Source: Vibrio neptunius (lineage in GTDB: Bacteria; Pseudomonadota; Gammaproteobacteria; Enterobacterales; Vibrionaceae). Taken from it: a DNA stretch of 64,000 nucleotides. Every line of letters starts with the position of its first letter. The stretch's first letter is position 1. Below the pieces are notes generated by a model, which was not told where the DNA came from, ran no database searches, and worked only from the letters and a program-made list of their open reading frames with translations. Of the stretch, positions 1 through 7,879 are shown in pieces. A program made the position numbers and the translations under genes. The stretch lies in the NCBI GenBank assembly GCA_019339365.1, contig CP079859.1:1612001-1676000 (forward strand), read 5' to 3'.

Positions 1-2
1 GT

Positions 3-278
3 AACTTTGACCGTTACGGGGTTAATGTCAAAACGGAGGAGGTGTGGCAGCAAGGCTATAAACACACGGCAGAGTTCGTCACGACGCCACCGAGCCCATT
101 TACTTTCTTCCGCTGGAGCCAGTCCGATTATGAGCAGGCGATCAAAGAAGCGGGATTTAGCGACTTTTACTGGCAAAAGCCATTACTTCAAGAACAAGAT
201 GTTGCTAATCGTCCTGAAGGCTTTTGGGATACCTTCCAAAGTAACTGCCTGCAGACGGGTTTAGTTTGTATTTTATAG
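3..278 (+). CDS. toxA: SAM-dependent methyltransferase, C-terminal part (ToxA-like), cut by window edge
   Basis: This frame is open from the first bases to a stop at 278, so only about 91 C-terminal residues are present and the SAM-binding motif I lies outside the window. The visible part (PSPFTFFRWSQSDYEQAIKEAG, then a Trp/Phe-rich tail) looks like the end of a class I methyltransferase. The next gene starts about 15 bases downstream on the same strand. The following FGE-like, GTP cyclohydrolase II and WD40 genes match the toxoflavin operon of Burkholderia glumae as I know it, where ToxA N-methylates the azapteridine. The assignment rests mainly on context, because the short fragment alone would only support 'methyltransferase'. 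Confidence 0.6.
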   Translation, partial: NFDRYGVNVKTEEVWQQGYKHTAEFVTTPPSPFTFFRWSQSDYEQAIKEAGFSDFYWQKPLLQEQDVANRPEGFWDTFQSNCLQTGLVCIL

Positions 279-293
279 TGTGGAAATAGAGTG

Positions 294-1301
294 ATGAAGT
301 ACGAAGTAGATTATTACTCGCCGACACTAAGTGCTACGGCTTGTCCTGAAATGACCGATAGAGAACTCCTTGGTTATCCAGAACATTTCACCCCATTGCG
401 TGAGTTTGTTTTTAACGAGGAAATTCGTTCACTATTAAAGGATAAAACACCTCAGCAACTGGCGGAAATCCTAGAAAGCAAAGATGCTGCCATTGACGTT
501 CGATATTTTGCTGGTCAACACCTTTGTTACCAGGGTGACTCACGACTGGATACGTTCAATCCTGAAATGTGTGACGTCCCCGGTGGCAAGGTTTCTGTTG
601 GGCTTGATGAGCAGCAAGTTGATCAGGTTATGGATGACTGTGAGCACCTCAAACTTGAGAGAATATGGATAGAGAAAGAAACCCCTCGCCATTCAATTTC
701 TCTGCGTGATTTTCGCATCGGAAAATACCCAATTACTAACCAAGAGTACAAAGCGTTTCTTTGCGACACTGAAGAGCAACGCATCCCTAAGCATTGGTTT
801 TTAGGCCGGTATCCGCAAGAGTGCGCAAATCACCCGGTGACGGGAATTAGTGTTGAAGATACGGAAAGTTATATTCAATGGCTCAATCGAAAAACAGGCC
901 GTGAGTTTCGCTTACCGACGGAATTTGAATGGGAATATGCGGCAGCAGGCCCAAACAATTATCAGTATCCCTGGGGCAATGAGTTCCTAGCTGACCACTG
1001 TAACACGGCAGAATTTGGGGTGCTGACCACAACACCTGTCGGCTTGTTTAGTCACGCGGCTTCCCCGTTTGGTTGTATGGACATGGCAGGCAATGTTGAA
1101 GAGTTTGTTGCTGATGACTATGCCCCCTATCCGGGCGCTGATTTTATTGAAGACGATCTCGTTACCAAATTAGGTTGCCACCGAATTGCGCGTGGTGGCA
1201 GTTTTTCACGCTTTAGAGACTTAACTAGAAATACCCGCCGCCACGGAGCCTTTCCAAAGGATATCTACGTGATGGGATTTAGATTGGCAGAGGATGCATA
1301 A
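294..1301 (+). CDS. toxD: FGE/SUMF1-fold protein, ToxD-like
   Basis: This is a 335-residue protein. An N-terminal region of about 110 residues has no recognised domain. The rest is a formylglycine-generating-enzyme (sulfatase-modifying factor) fold, with FRLPTEFEWEYAAAG, then GNVEEF, RGGSF and a closing MGFRL. The two cysteines that bind copper in true FGEs, in the SxLCxxSYC segment, are replaced by SFSRFRDLTRN, so sulfatase maturation is unlikely. ToxD of toxoflavin clusters is an FGE homologue of unclear role. An in-frame GTG sits one codon upstream at 291; the ATG at 294 is preferred. It sits tightly between the methyltransferase and GTP cyclohydrolase genes and is probably cotranscribed with them. 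Confidence 0.75.
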   Translation: MKYEVDYYSPTLSATACPEMTDRELLGYPEHFTPLREFVFNEEIRSLLKDKTPQQLAEILESKDAAIDVRYFAGQHLCYQGDSRLDTFNPEMCDVPGGKVSVGLDEQQVDQVMDDCEHLKLERIWIEKETPRHSISLRDFRIGKYPITNQEYKAFLCDTEEQRIPKHWFLGRYPQECANHPVTGISVEDTESYIQWLNRKTGREFRLPTEFEWEYAAAGPNNYQYPWGNEFLADHCNTAEFGVLTTTPVGLFSHAASPFGCMDMAGNVEEFVADDYAPYPGADFIEDDLVTKLGCHRIARGGSFSRFRDLTRNTRRHGAFPKDIYVMGFRLAEDA

Positions 1302-1303
1302 CA

Positions 1304-1906
1304 ATGAATACGAATAAACTTGAAGTAAAAACGTCAGTGCTTATCCCAATGGGAAGTGAAAACAAAAAAGGTCTTTTTCATTCGTTCTCAGGCGAAAAGT
1401 GGAATGAAGAACACTTTGCGGTGGTATTTGGTGAGCTAGCCGCAGACACAGTGCCTGTCATTCGCATTCATTCTGAATGTTTGACTGGTGATGTTTTTGC
1501 GTCACAACGTTGTGATTGTGGACCCCAACTTAATGAAGCGGTGGAAAAAATCAGCCAAGAGGGTGGTGTATTGCTTTATCTTCGCCAAGAAGGGCGAGGT
1601 ATTGGGCTTTACTCAAAGTTTGATGCTTACCGCCTCCAAGATATGGGCTTGGACACATTTGAGGCAAATACTCACCTCCAATTGCCTGAAGACGATCGTG
1701 ATTTTTCCGATGCAGTAAGAATGCTGGAAGCGCTCAATGTTTCGCAGTGTCGAGTGATCACTAATAACCCTGAAAAGGTGGCAACACTCAAAGCGTTAGG
1801 GATCGACGTGATTGAGGTTATCCCTTCAGGTATCTATCTAACAGAGCACAATCACAAATATCTAAAATCAAAAGCCGATAAAAAAAATCACTCCATCGCG
1901 CTGTAA
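1304..1906 (+). CDS. toxB: GTP cyclohydrolase II, ToxB-like
   Basis: This 200-residue RibA-type GTP cyclohydrolase II opens GTP to the diaminopyrimidine that feeds riboflavin or, in toxoflavin producers, the azapteridine. The zinc ligands Cys59, Cys70 and Cys72 (HSECLTGDVFASQRCDCGPQ) and the GTP-binding/catalytic segment LRQEGRGIGL (93-102) are intact, and NNPEK near residue 146 matches the family. Length is the usual 195-200 residues and there is no RibB domain. Its placement two bases after the FGE-like gene and ahead of a WD40 gene marks it as the dedicated ToxB copy, not the housekeeping ribA. That role is an inference from context; the enzymatic call itself is secure. Confidence 0.9.
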   Translation: MNTNKLEVKTSVLIPMGSENKKGLFHSFSGEKWNEEHFAVVFGELAADTVPVIRIHSECLTGDVFASQRCDCGPQLNEAVEKISQEGGVLLYLRQEGRGIGLYSKFDAYRLQDMGLDTFEANTHLQLPEDDRDFSDAVRMLEALNVSQCRVITNNPEKVATLKALGIDVIEVIPSGIYLTEHNHKYLKSKADKKNHSIAL

Positions 1907-1923
1907 ACATAAGGACAATGACA

Positions 1924-3594
1924 ATGAAACATACTTCTTCAATCAGCGGGATCGCGAGCTTTAAGGATAAATTTATCGCAACGGCGGGTTATGACAACCG
2001 TGTGATTTTGTGGAATGCACTAGACAATACACCGATTAATCAAGTGAACCATGATCATCTTGCCAATCAGTGCAGCTTTAGTGGAGATGGACAATACCTG
2101 GTGAGTTCGAGCAGTGACTATAGTGCTCGCATCTGGCAACTGCCTGACTTAAGGTTGAAAACGGTGCTTTATGGTCACACTGATGACGTAGAAATGTCGC
2201 AGTTTTCGCCAGATAGCCGTTTAGTGGCGACGTGTTCTCGTGACCATACCATTCGGATTTTTGATCTCAATGGCGAGACGCGCCAGATTATGCGTGGACA
2301 TGAAGCTGATGTGATTTCGGTAAGTTGGTCAGCCTGTGGGACGTCTTTGATTTCAAGTAGCGATGACGGAACCATTCGTACTTGGGATGTGGACTCCGGA
2401 CAACAACTTGCTTGTATCGATTTAGGTGGCGTCGAGACCGATACCATTGCGTTAAGCCGTGACGGAAAGATTTTTGCTGGTGATGATGAAGGCCGATTAA
2501 CGGTTATTGATGGCGAACAAAAAACACACATTAATGCACATAAAGCCGGTGTAAAGCGTGTGGTATGGGACGAATCAAGTCGCAAGCTCATCAGTTTGAG
2601 TTATGACCGAAGTGCGATTATTTGGCAACTGGTGGATGGGCAATTAGTACAGCAGTCGCAAACAGACTTACCAAGTATTGTCTGGCCTCGTAGCTGCGCA
2701 TTCCTAGGCGCTGATCGCGTAGCTTTTGTCACGTTTGGTTCAACTTATGCGATATGGAATTACGCAGACGATGAGTGGTTGACGGAGCATATCGATGACT
2801 CAACCAGCTTGAATGCCGTATCAAGTATTGAAGGTCGCCTCTACGCGATTGGAGATGCAGGGAAACTGTCTGTAGACGGCAATCCAGTTCAAGAGATGGG
2901 TAGCTTGTGTAACTTCCTACAACCATTTGGTGAATACCTACTGTCTGGTGGGCAAATGGGTAAAGTTTTTGACGCGAAAACAGGCAAACTCATCCACCAG
3001 CATCATTCGCCTCTAAACTGCTGTGCAACATTTTCACGTCAAGGTGTTGAGTTCGCGGTGATAGGTACCTACACCGGAGAGGGGTTGCTATTTAATCTCG
3101 ATAACAGTGGCGCGATTGCCTATTACGGGACGCTGTCCATGCACGACAATGCGATAAAAGGGTTGGCAGCCAACGGAGAGACGATCTTTAGCGTATGTGC
3201 GACGGGTGCTGCGGCATACCACGACATTGAATCTTTTGAGCTTTCCAGTTATCTGCCAGAAGCGCATGAGAAAATCTCCAACGCTTGTGTGGCGTTTGGC
3301 AAACAGTATGCGAGTGTCGGACGGGATCTCAAGTTAACGCTTTGGATTGACGGAGAGCCACAGCGCTATAGCAGCCCGCATATGAACTCAATAAAGTGTA
3401 TCGCCAGCAGTGAAGATGAAAGATATCTCGCTACAGGTAGCTATGGGGGTAGCGTAGCGGTATTTGATACGGTTGAACGCAAATGGGCGCCTTTAACTAA
3501 ACCAACAACCAGCGGTATTTCGAGCTTGATTTATTGCAATGACAAACAATCATTTGTTGCGAGTTCTTATGATGGACAAGCTTACGTTATCTAA
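1924..3594 (+). CDS. toxC: WD40-repeat protein, ToxC-like
   Basis: This 556-residue cytoplasmic beta-propeller protein has clear WD40 repeats in the N-terminal half (SARIWQL, then HTDDVEMSQFSPDS, DHTIRIFDL, DGTIRTWDV, DRSAIIWQL). More degenerate blades run to the C terminus (GSVAVFD), probably making two propellers. No catalytic motif is visible. WD40 proteins are uncommon in Vibrio, and ToxC of the toxoflavin operon is a WD-repeat protein, so synteny supports the name. An upstream ATG at 1918 is too close to the AAGGA ribosome-binding site, while the ATG at 1924 sits about 8 bases after it, so the latter was chosen. It is last in the operon and is followed by a hairpin terminator. Confidence 0.8.
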   Translation: MKHTSSISGIASFKDKFIATAGYDNRVILWNALDNTPINQVNHDHLANQCSFSGDGQYLVSSSSDYSARIWQLPDLRLKTVLYGHTDDVEMSQFSPDSRLVATCSRDHTIRIFDLNGETRQIMRGHEADVISVSWSACGTSLISSSDDGTIRTWDVDSGQQLACIDLGGVETDTIALSRDGKIFAGDDEGRLTVIDGEQKTHINAHKAGVKRVVWDESSRKLISLSYDRSAIIWQLVDGQLVQQSQTDLPSIVWPRSCAFLGADRVAFVTFGSTYAIWNYADDEWLTEHIDDSTSLNAVSSIEGRLYAIGDAGKLSVDGNPVQEMGSLCNFLQPFGEYLLSGGQMGKVFDAKTGKLIHQHHSPLNCCATFSRQGVEFAVIGTYTGEGLLFNLDNSGAIAYYGTLSMHDNAIKGLAANGETIFSVCATGAAAYHDIESFELSSYLPEAHEKISNACVAFGKQYASVGRDLKLTLWIDGEPQRYSSPHMNSIKCIASSEDERYLATGSYGGSVAVFDTVERKWAPLTKPTTSGISSLIYCNDKQSFVASSYDGQAYVI

Positions 3595-3602
3595 TCACTA
3601 TC

Positions 3603-3624
3603 AGGCTGCCTCTGGCAGCCTTTC
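3603..3624 (+). terminator. Rho-independent terminator of the tox-like operon
   Basis: An 8-base stem AGGCTGCC, loop TCT and GGCAGCCT is followed by TTTCTC, right after the WD40 gene stop. It separates the biosynthetic genes from the exporter gene. Confidence 0.75.
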
Positions 3625-3656
3625 TCCCTTGATTAGAGTCATATTATTTAATTGAG

Positions 3657-3677
3657 ATTATTCGCCTAACGAATAAT
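3657..3677. promoter_or_regulatory. Perfect inverted repeat, candidate LysR operator
   Basis: ATTATTCG-CCTAA-CGAATAAT is a perfect 8-base dyad with a 5-base spacer, in the AT-rich region 79 bases before the DMT gene. Its geometry fits a LysR-type T-N11-A box. A LysR gene lies 1.3 kb downstream, so it is a plausible site for that regulator. The binding is inference. Confidence 0.5.
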
Positions 3678-3755
3678 AAAGATATTTTTTAGAATTTCAT
3701 AAATGAAACTAATCATGTAACAATAAAATCAAATAAAGTTATCAAGGGGAGCAAT

Positions 3756-4286
3756 ATGTCGTATAACTTTTCAATGACTCTGGTGCTTTTTTCACTGATT
3801 GCTGTTATTGCTGGTGCATTAGTGCCTTTTCAGGCTGGGAGTAACGCATTTCTTGGTAAAGAACTAGGGCATCCTTTATGGGCGACAGTGGTGTCGCTTG
3901 TTATCAGTTTGTCTGTGGTATTGCCGATTTTAATCGCATTGAAAGTGCCAGCAATGAAGGTTGACACTATAGGCAGCTTACCTTGGTGGGCTTGGTTTGG
4001 TGGGGTCGCTGGTGTTATCTACATCACAGCAGCGTTAGTCCTAACACCAAAGCTAGGTGCGACAACCTTTATTGTTTGTGTCATTACTGGGCAAGTCATT
4101 ATTTCACTATTTATTGATCATTTTGGCTTAATGGGCTTACCAGCAAAAGAGATGAACTTAGGCCGAATAATGGGCGTTTTACTCATTATATTAGGAATGG
4201 CACTGGTGCAGTATTTTACGCTAGAAAAGCCAACACTCTCAGCCAAGGTTGAACATAAGACACAAGAAATATCAATTGCGGAATAA
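3756..4286 (+). CDS. DMT-superfamily membrane protein, YdcZ/DUF606 type
   Basis: This is a 176-residue integral membrane protein with about five hydrophobic segments (start, 48-64, 76-96, 104-123, 137-150) and a short polar tail. The N-terminal ALVPFQAGSNAFLGKELGHPLWA and the following hydrophobic pattern match the YdcZ/DUF606 family, half-size members of the drug/metabolite transporter superfamily that probably work as dimers. AAGGGGAG lies seven bases before the ATG. It forms an operon with the nitroreductase gene 18 bases downstream and is preceded by a strong dyad. In context it could export the azapteridine product or give self-protection, replacing the RND pump of Burkholderia. That role is inferred only. 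Confidence 0.75.
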   Translation: MSYNFSMTLVLFSLIAVIAGALVPFQAGSNAFLGKELGHPLWATVVSLVISLSVVLPILIALKVPAMKVDTIGSLPWWAWFGGVAGVIYITAALVLTPKLGATTFIVCVITGQVIISLFIDHFGLMGLPAKEMNLGRIMGVLLIILGMALVQYFTLEKPTLSAKVEHKTQEISIAE

Positions 4287-4303
4287 AACAAGTAGGGATA
4301 ACG

Positions 4304-4906
4304 ATGAACAATCAATTTTTATCAATTTTAGAGAAAAGACGTTCTATTTATAGCTTAGGAAACAACGTTACTCTAGCTAAGGATTACATTTCAGAGCTTA
4401 TCAACCATGCCGTCAAGCTGACACCCTCTGCGTTTCACTCTCAAAGTACGCGTGTGGTGGTGTTATTTGGCGATCACCATTTAAGACATTGGGCGTTAGT
4501 GAAACACGAGTTAGGAAAATTACTGACGGCAAGTGAACTCGATAGCAGTGCGTCGAAAATTGATGCTTGTTTTGCTTCTGGTTTTGGTACGGTATTGTTT
4601 TTTGAAGATACCGATGTGATTAAAGAGCTTGAGCAAGCTTATCCTCTGTATGCAGACAACTTTGAAAAATGGTCTGAACAGGCGAATGGAATGGCGCAGT
4701 TAACGGTTTGGACGGCACTTGCTGAAGAGAATCTTGGTGCGACACTGCAGCACTATAACCCATTGATTGACACCGCAGTAGCGAATGAGTGGCAGTTGCC
4801 TGAAAGCTGGAAGCTTATCGCCCAAATGCCATTTGGTACGATAGAAAACCAGCCAGACGATAAAGAGTTCATTTCTGATCTGCAACGACAGCTTGTGTTT
4901 GAATAA
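4304..4906 (+). CDS. Nitroreductase-family flavoprotein
   Basis: This 200-residue protein resembles small FMN-dependent nitroreductases of the YdgI/oxygen-insensitive type. The RRSIYSLG segment at residues 12-19 holds the Arg-Arg-Ser that usually contacts FMN phosphate. TPSAFHSQSTRVVVL follows, then a central GFGTVLFFED strand, and ENLGATLQHYNPLID closes the active-site region. It is probably a cytoplasmic dimer using NAD(P)H. It is the second gene of the exporter operon. Toxoflavin is a redox-cycling compound, so an adjacent flavin reductase could take part in maturation or detoxification, but nothing in the sequence defines the substrate. Confidence 0.75.
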   Translation: MNNQFLSILEKRRSIYSLGNNVTLAKDYISELINHAVKLTPSAFHSQSTRVVVLFGDHHLRHWALVKHELGKLLTASELDSSASKIDACFASGFGTVLFFEDTDVIKELEQAYPLYADNFEKWSEQANGMAQLTVWTALAEENLGATLQHYNPLIDTAVANEWQLPESWKLIAQMPFGTIENQPDDKEFISDLQRQLVFE

Positions 4907-4965
4907 ACTCCATACGAGCTAGGGCTGTCGGTTCTAGCTCATAAACTCACCTAGAAGACTTTACC

Positions 4966-4995
4966 GAATATAGGTTTGTCTAGAAATCTATATTC
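4966..4995. promoter_or_regulatory. Perfect inverted repeat in LysR gene promoter
   Basis: GAATATAG and CTATATTC form a perfect 8-base dyad with a 14-base spacer, 34-63 bases before the LysR start codon. It is probably an autoregulatory site of the LysR protein. No clear hexamer promoter could be assigned. Confidence 0.45.
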
Positions 4996-5028
4996 TGTAC
5001 AATGAGTTAAGTTATCGTTGTCATCCAA

Positions 5029-5952
5029 ATGCATAATATGAACTACCTAAGACGAGTCGATCTTAATCACTTAGTTACCTTACAGGCATTGTTGTCTGAA
5101 AAACACATTTCACGGGCAGCGGTAAGGCTGAATAAAAGCCAGCCTGCAGTGAGTCACTCGTTGGCCTATCTAAGAAAAACATTTGATGATCCTTTACTGA
5201 TTAGGAAGTCTGGCAAACTTGAGCTCACGCCTAAAGCAGAGGAGCTTTTGAAACCGTTAGACGAAGCGCTCTCTCAGTTGACGACACTCTTTGAACCGCC
5301 GGAGTTTGACCCTAATCTGGCCAGTCGTACTTTCCGCGTTGCGATGTCGGACTACGGTGCGAAAGTGATCCTGCCTGAACTGTCTCGACAAATTAGAGCC
5401 ATAGCTCCCAATATTAAGCTGGTTGTGACACAAGGCAGCAGAGATGCAATGATCGCTAGTGTTATTGATGGGGAAACCGATCTTGCGTTTGGCGTATTTC
5501 CTGAAATAGGTCAAGAGCTGCAAGTCGAAACGCTATTCAATGAAGAGTTTGTCTGTGTCGCCGATAGTTCAACGATACCCGAGTGTGGTTATTTAGATTT
5601 AGCCGCTTGGTTGGCGCGATCTCATCTGCTGGTGGCGTTGAGAGAAGGGACTGATAACGAAATTGAACAGTCACTCAACAAAATAGGCCACAAACGAAAC
5701 ATCAGTATGATCTTGCCACACTGGAGAACAGCCGGTGAGTTAGTGGTCGGCACGGATCTTATCCTAACGGTCGCAGCCAGAGCATTGGAATCGGTCGATA
5801 GTAATCAACAGCTGACGGTTTTTCGGCCACCTTTCCACATTGACACCTTTGACTTCGATATGATTTGGCACCGTAGAAAGGCGACGGACCCGGCTCATAT
5901 TTGGTTGAGAAAAATGATCGGTAGAGTACTCAACTCAACTGAAAATAAATAA
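5029..5952 (+). CDS. LysR-family transcriptional regulator
   Basis: This 307-residue protein has a typical N-terminal winged helix-turn-helix (VDLNHLVTLQALLSEKHIS, then RAAVRLNKSQPAVSHSL) and a C-terminal type 2 periplasmic-binding-like effector domain (from about residue 95, FRVAMSDYGAKVILPEL). Length is the family norm. An alternative ATG at 5038 would remove three residues. Toxoflavin production in Burkholderia is controlled by the LysR protein ToxR, which senses the product. Position between the tox-like genes and the convergent ribD-like gene suggests the same job here. Orthology to ToxR was not tested, and many LysR proteins share this N-terminal pattern. Confidence 0.85.
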   Translation: MHNMNYLRRVDLNHLVTLQALLSEKHISRAAVRLNKSQPAVSHSLAYLRKTFDDPLLIRKSGKLELTPKAEELLKPLDEALSQLTTLFEPPEFDPNLASRTFRVAMSDYGAKVILPELSRQIRAIAPNIKLVVTQGSRDAMIASVIDGETDLAFGVFPEIGQELQVETLFNEEFVCVADSSTIPECGYLDLAAWLARSHLLVALREGTDNEIEQSLNKIGHKRNISMILPHWRTAGELVVGTDLILTVAARALESVDSNQQLTVFRPPFHIDTFDFDMIWHRRKATDPAHIWLRKMIGRVLNSTENK

Positions 5953-5964
5953 AACACTCCCACT

Positions 5965-6000
5965 ATGGTGCTCCGTTACTATTTTTATATGAAGCACCAT
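5965..6000. terminator. Possible bidirectional hairpin between convergent genes
   Basis: ATGGTGCT and AGCACCAT pair across a 20-base loop that contains a T run, between the ends of the LysR gene and the convergent ribD-like gene. The loop is long, so this is a weak call. Confidence 0.35.
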
Positions 6001-6015
6001 CCTCGTCTCAAATGA

Positions 6016-7109
6016 TCAGTCGATATTAAATTTATAAGTTAATTTAATATCACTTTCGATATTTTCTATTTTATCAAGCTGTAGAATTGGTGCGGAAGAA
6101 AGTGCCGTTATTTTACATGTAAATAAATCTATCGCATCGTGACCGAGTAATATAGGTGCTTGGTAGATGACTATTTCATTTAACATATTCGATTGAATAA
6201 ACTCTGATATTAGCGTCGGCCCTGACTCGACCAAAATGTTGTGATAGTCAGTGTTTGCTAACCACTGTTTAACGTCGCTTAAACAGACCTTGTCTTCATA
6301 ATGCTCAACCTTGATCACTGTAACGCCAAGGTCAGTCAGCCGCTTTTCTTTCTCTGGTTGTACAGAGAGGGATGTGGTTAAAACCATCACCTTTCTGTCG
6401 CAGTGTTGCGTGATGACCCGTGAATCTAATGGAAGACCCAGTTTGGGATCGAGAATAATAATGTCAGGTTGCTTGATATGCTCTGTTTCGAACCGTGCAA
6501 TCAGCAATGGGTCGTCGGCGAGCATGGTATCGATGTCGGTAATAACAGCACAACTTTCTGCACGTAGCCGCATTGCATCGTGGCGGCACTTATCATTGAT
6601 AAGCCCAAGTCTGTGGCCATTTTTAATCCCACTTTACCATCTAGGCTTGCGGCCACCTTGGCTACAACCCGCGGCGGTAAGCCTTGCATTCTGCGTATAT
6701 AGCCTTCATTGAGTTGGAGCGCTTCTTCTTCACAACATCCTACTTCTACTGCAATTCCGGCTTCTTGTATCGCTTTTACACCTCTGCCCGCCACTTTAGG
6801 GTTGGGGTCTAGCATTGCGACAACAACCTTGCTCGGTTTAGCGCTAATAAGAAGGTTACAGCAAGGAGGTGTGCGCCCGAAGTGAGAGCAAGGCTCTAGA
6901 GTGACATAAATAGTGGTGCCCTCGTATTGAGCAAGGCCGCCTTTTAGCGCGTTGACCTCTGCATGCGCACTTCCTGCGACTTGATGGAATCCGGTCGCGA
7001 TGACTTGCTCATTCTTAACCACCACGCAACCGACTCTTGGGTTCGGGCTTGTCGACATGCAGCCTTTTCTCGCCTGCTGTAACGCCAATTGCATATATTT
7101 ATTATGCAT
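6016..7109 (-). pseudogene. toxE: RibD-like deaminase/reductase (ToxE-like) with a single-base frameshift
   Basis: The first part (from 7109) is a diaminohydroxyphosphoribosylaminopyrimidine deaminase with zinc motifs HAEVNAL and EPCSHFGRTPPC. The second part (to 6016) is the matching reductase domain (RLRAESCAVITDIDTMLADDPLL, ILVESGPTLISEF). They are in different frames. The join is in a run of five T on the plus strand at 6620-6624: one extra base restores DGKVGLKNG followed by HRLGLINDKCRHDAMRL, a normal RibD sequence of about 364 residues. No other stop is present. With the GTP cyclohydrolase II and methyltransferase it supplies the second pathway step. The break is either recent or a sequencing error; the latter is likelier given similar breaks elsewhere in the window. 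Confidence 0.8.
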
Positions 7110-7320
7110 TCTAATCTTGCCTTTAATAACTTTATATAATTATCAAATGTTATCATGTTAGATAAATTTAAATAGTTAATAATTCACGAACAAGTTGACG
7201 CAGTTCAAAAGGTAATGCTTAGTGACAAATAAATATATCAATTTATTATTATAGTGGAATAAATTTCAATAATATAAGGGTTAGATTTATTATTTCTCAT
7301 CAAAAATATTTTATTACTCT

Positions 7321-7500
7321 CTATTTTTCCCAAATAGCTTCTAGGAGCTCAACGTATATACCACTGGCCACGCCATTGTCAGAATAGGTCCAGGGTGGGT
7401 ATTCTTCGGTTATCCAGATTAACTCTTTCCATGATGTCGTTGAAGCCATCACTTGGAAAGAAAAAAGGACAACAATCACGTGTAAAAATACCTTTCCCAT
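7321..7500 (-). pseudogene. N-terminal stub of a periplasmic solute-binding protein
   Basis: A 59-residue reading frame starts with a signal peptide (MGKVFLHVIVVLFSFQVMAS) and continues as ITEEYPPWTYSDNG, then ASGIYVELLEAIW. This is the usual start of a family 3 (amino-acid type) periplasmic solute-binding domain, then an abrupt stop. The rest of the domain (about 200 residues) is missing, so this is a truncated remnant. It sits in AT-rich DNA between the tox-like locus and the protease gene. Confidence 0.6.
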
Positions 7501-7879
7501 GACATAAAACCTCGATGAAAAGAGTCCATTATGGAAAGTATACTAGTGTGGAGCCATTGCCTGTCCTTAAATCATTGACTCATGCAAAACAAATCACTAT
7601 TGCCTTAGCACGTAGATTTCACTTTATAGAGCAAAAGCTCTCGTCTTTGATTGTTATCCCACCAATCAAGAAACAGTAAAAACTCAATTTCAATAATTTT
7701 ATAAACCGTGCGCATATTTATAGATTAACTAAAACAACAATATGCAATAAATTGAATAAGTGCATAGTGTGAAATTTGTAATCAGGTTCTCTTTGGCACA
7801 ACGAGAGTCCACTAGACATGCTTGATGTTTGTAGTAGGCCATGTTCAACAATCTCTTTTACTATTCAAAGGAAGACAGT
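7501..7879. other. Non-coding stretch before the protease gene
   Basis: AT-rich sequence without a supported gene. It holds one copy of the short dispersed GCCTGTCC-type motif (7558-7573), and AAAGGAAG just before the protease start acts as its ribosome-binding site. The protease promoter should lie here but was not assigned. Confidence 0.5.
7558..7573. repeat. Dispersed GCCTGTCCCTAAATCA-like motif, copy 1
   Basis: TGCCTGTCCTTAAATCAT. Related copies: 20576-20590, 21382-21398, 29681-29697 and a partial copy at 39689-39698. All but the last lie in spacers. Confidence 0.5.

Noticed and set aside
1304..1906. Housekeeping ribA
   Set aside because: The sequence fits RibA chemistry, but the gene is embedded between FGE-like and WD40 genes with no other riboflavin genes, so a dedicated ToxB role is preferred.
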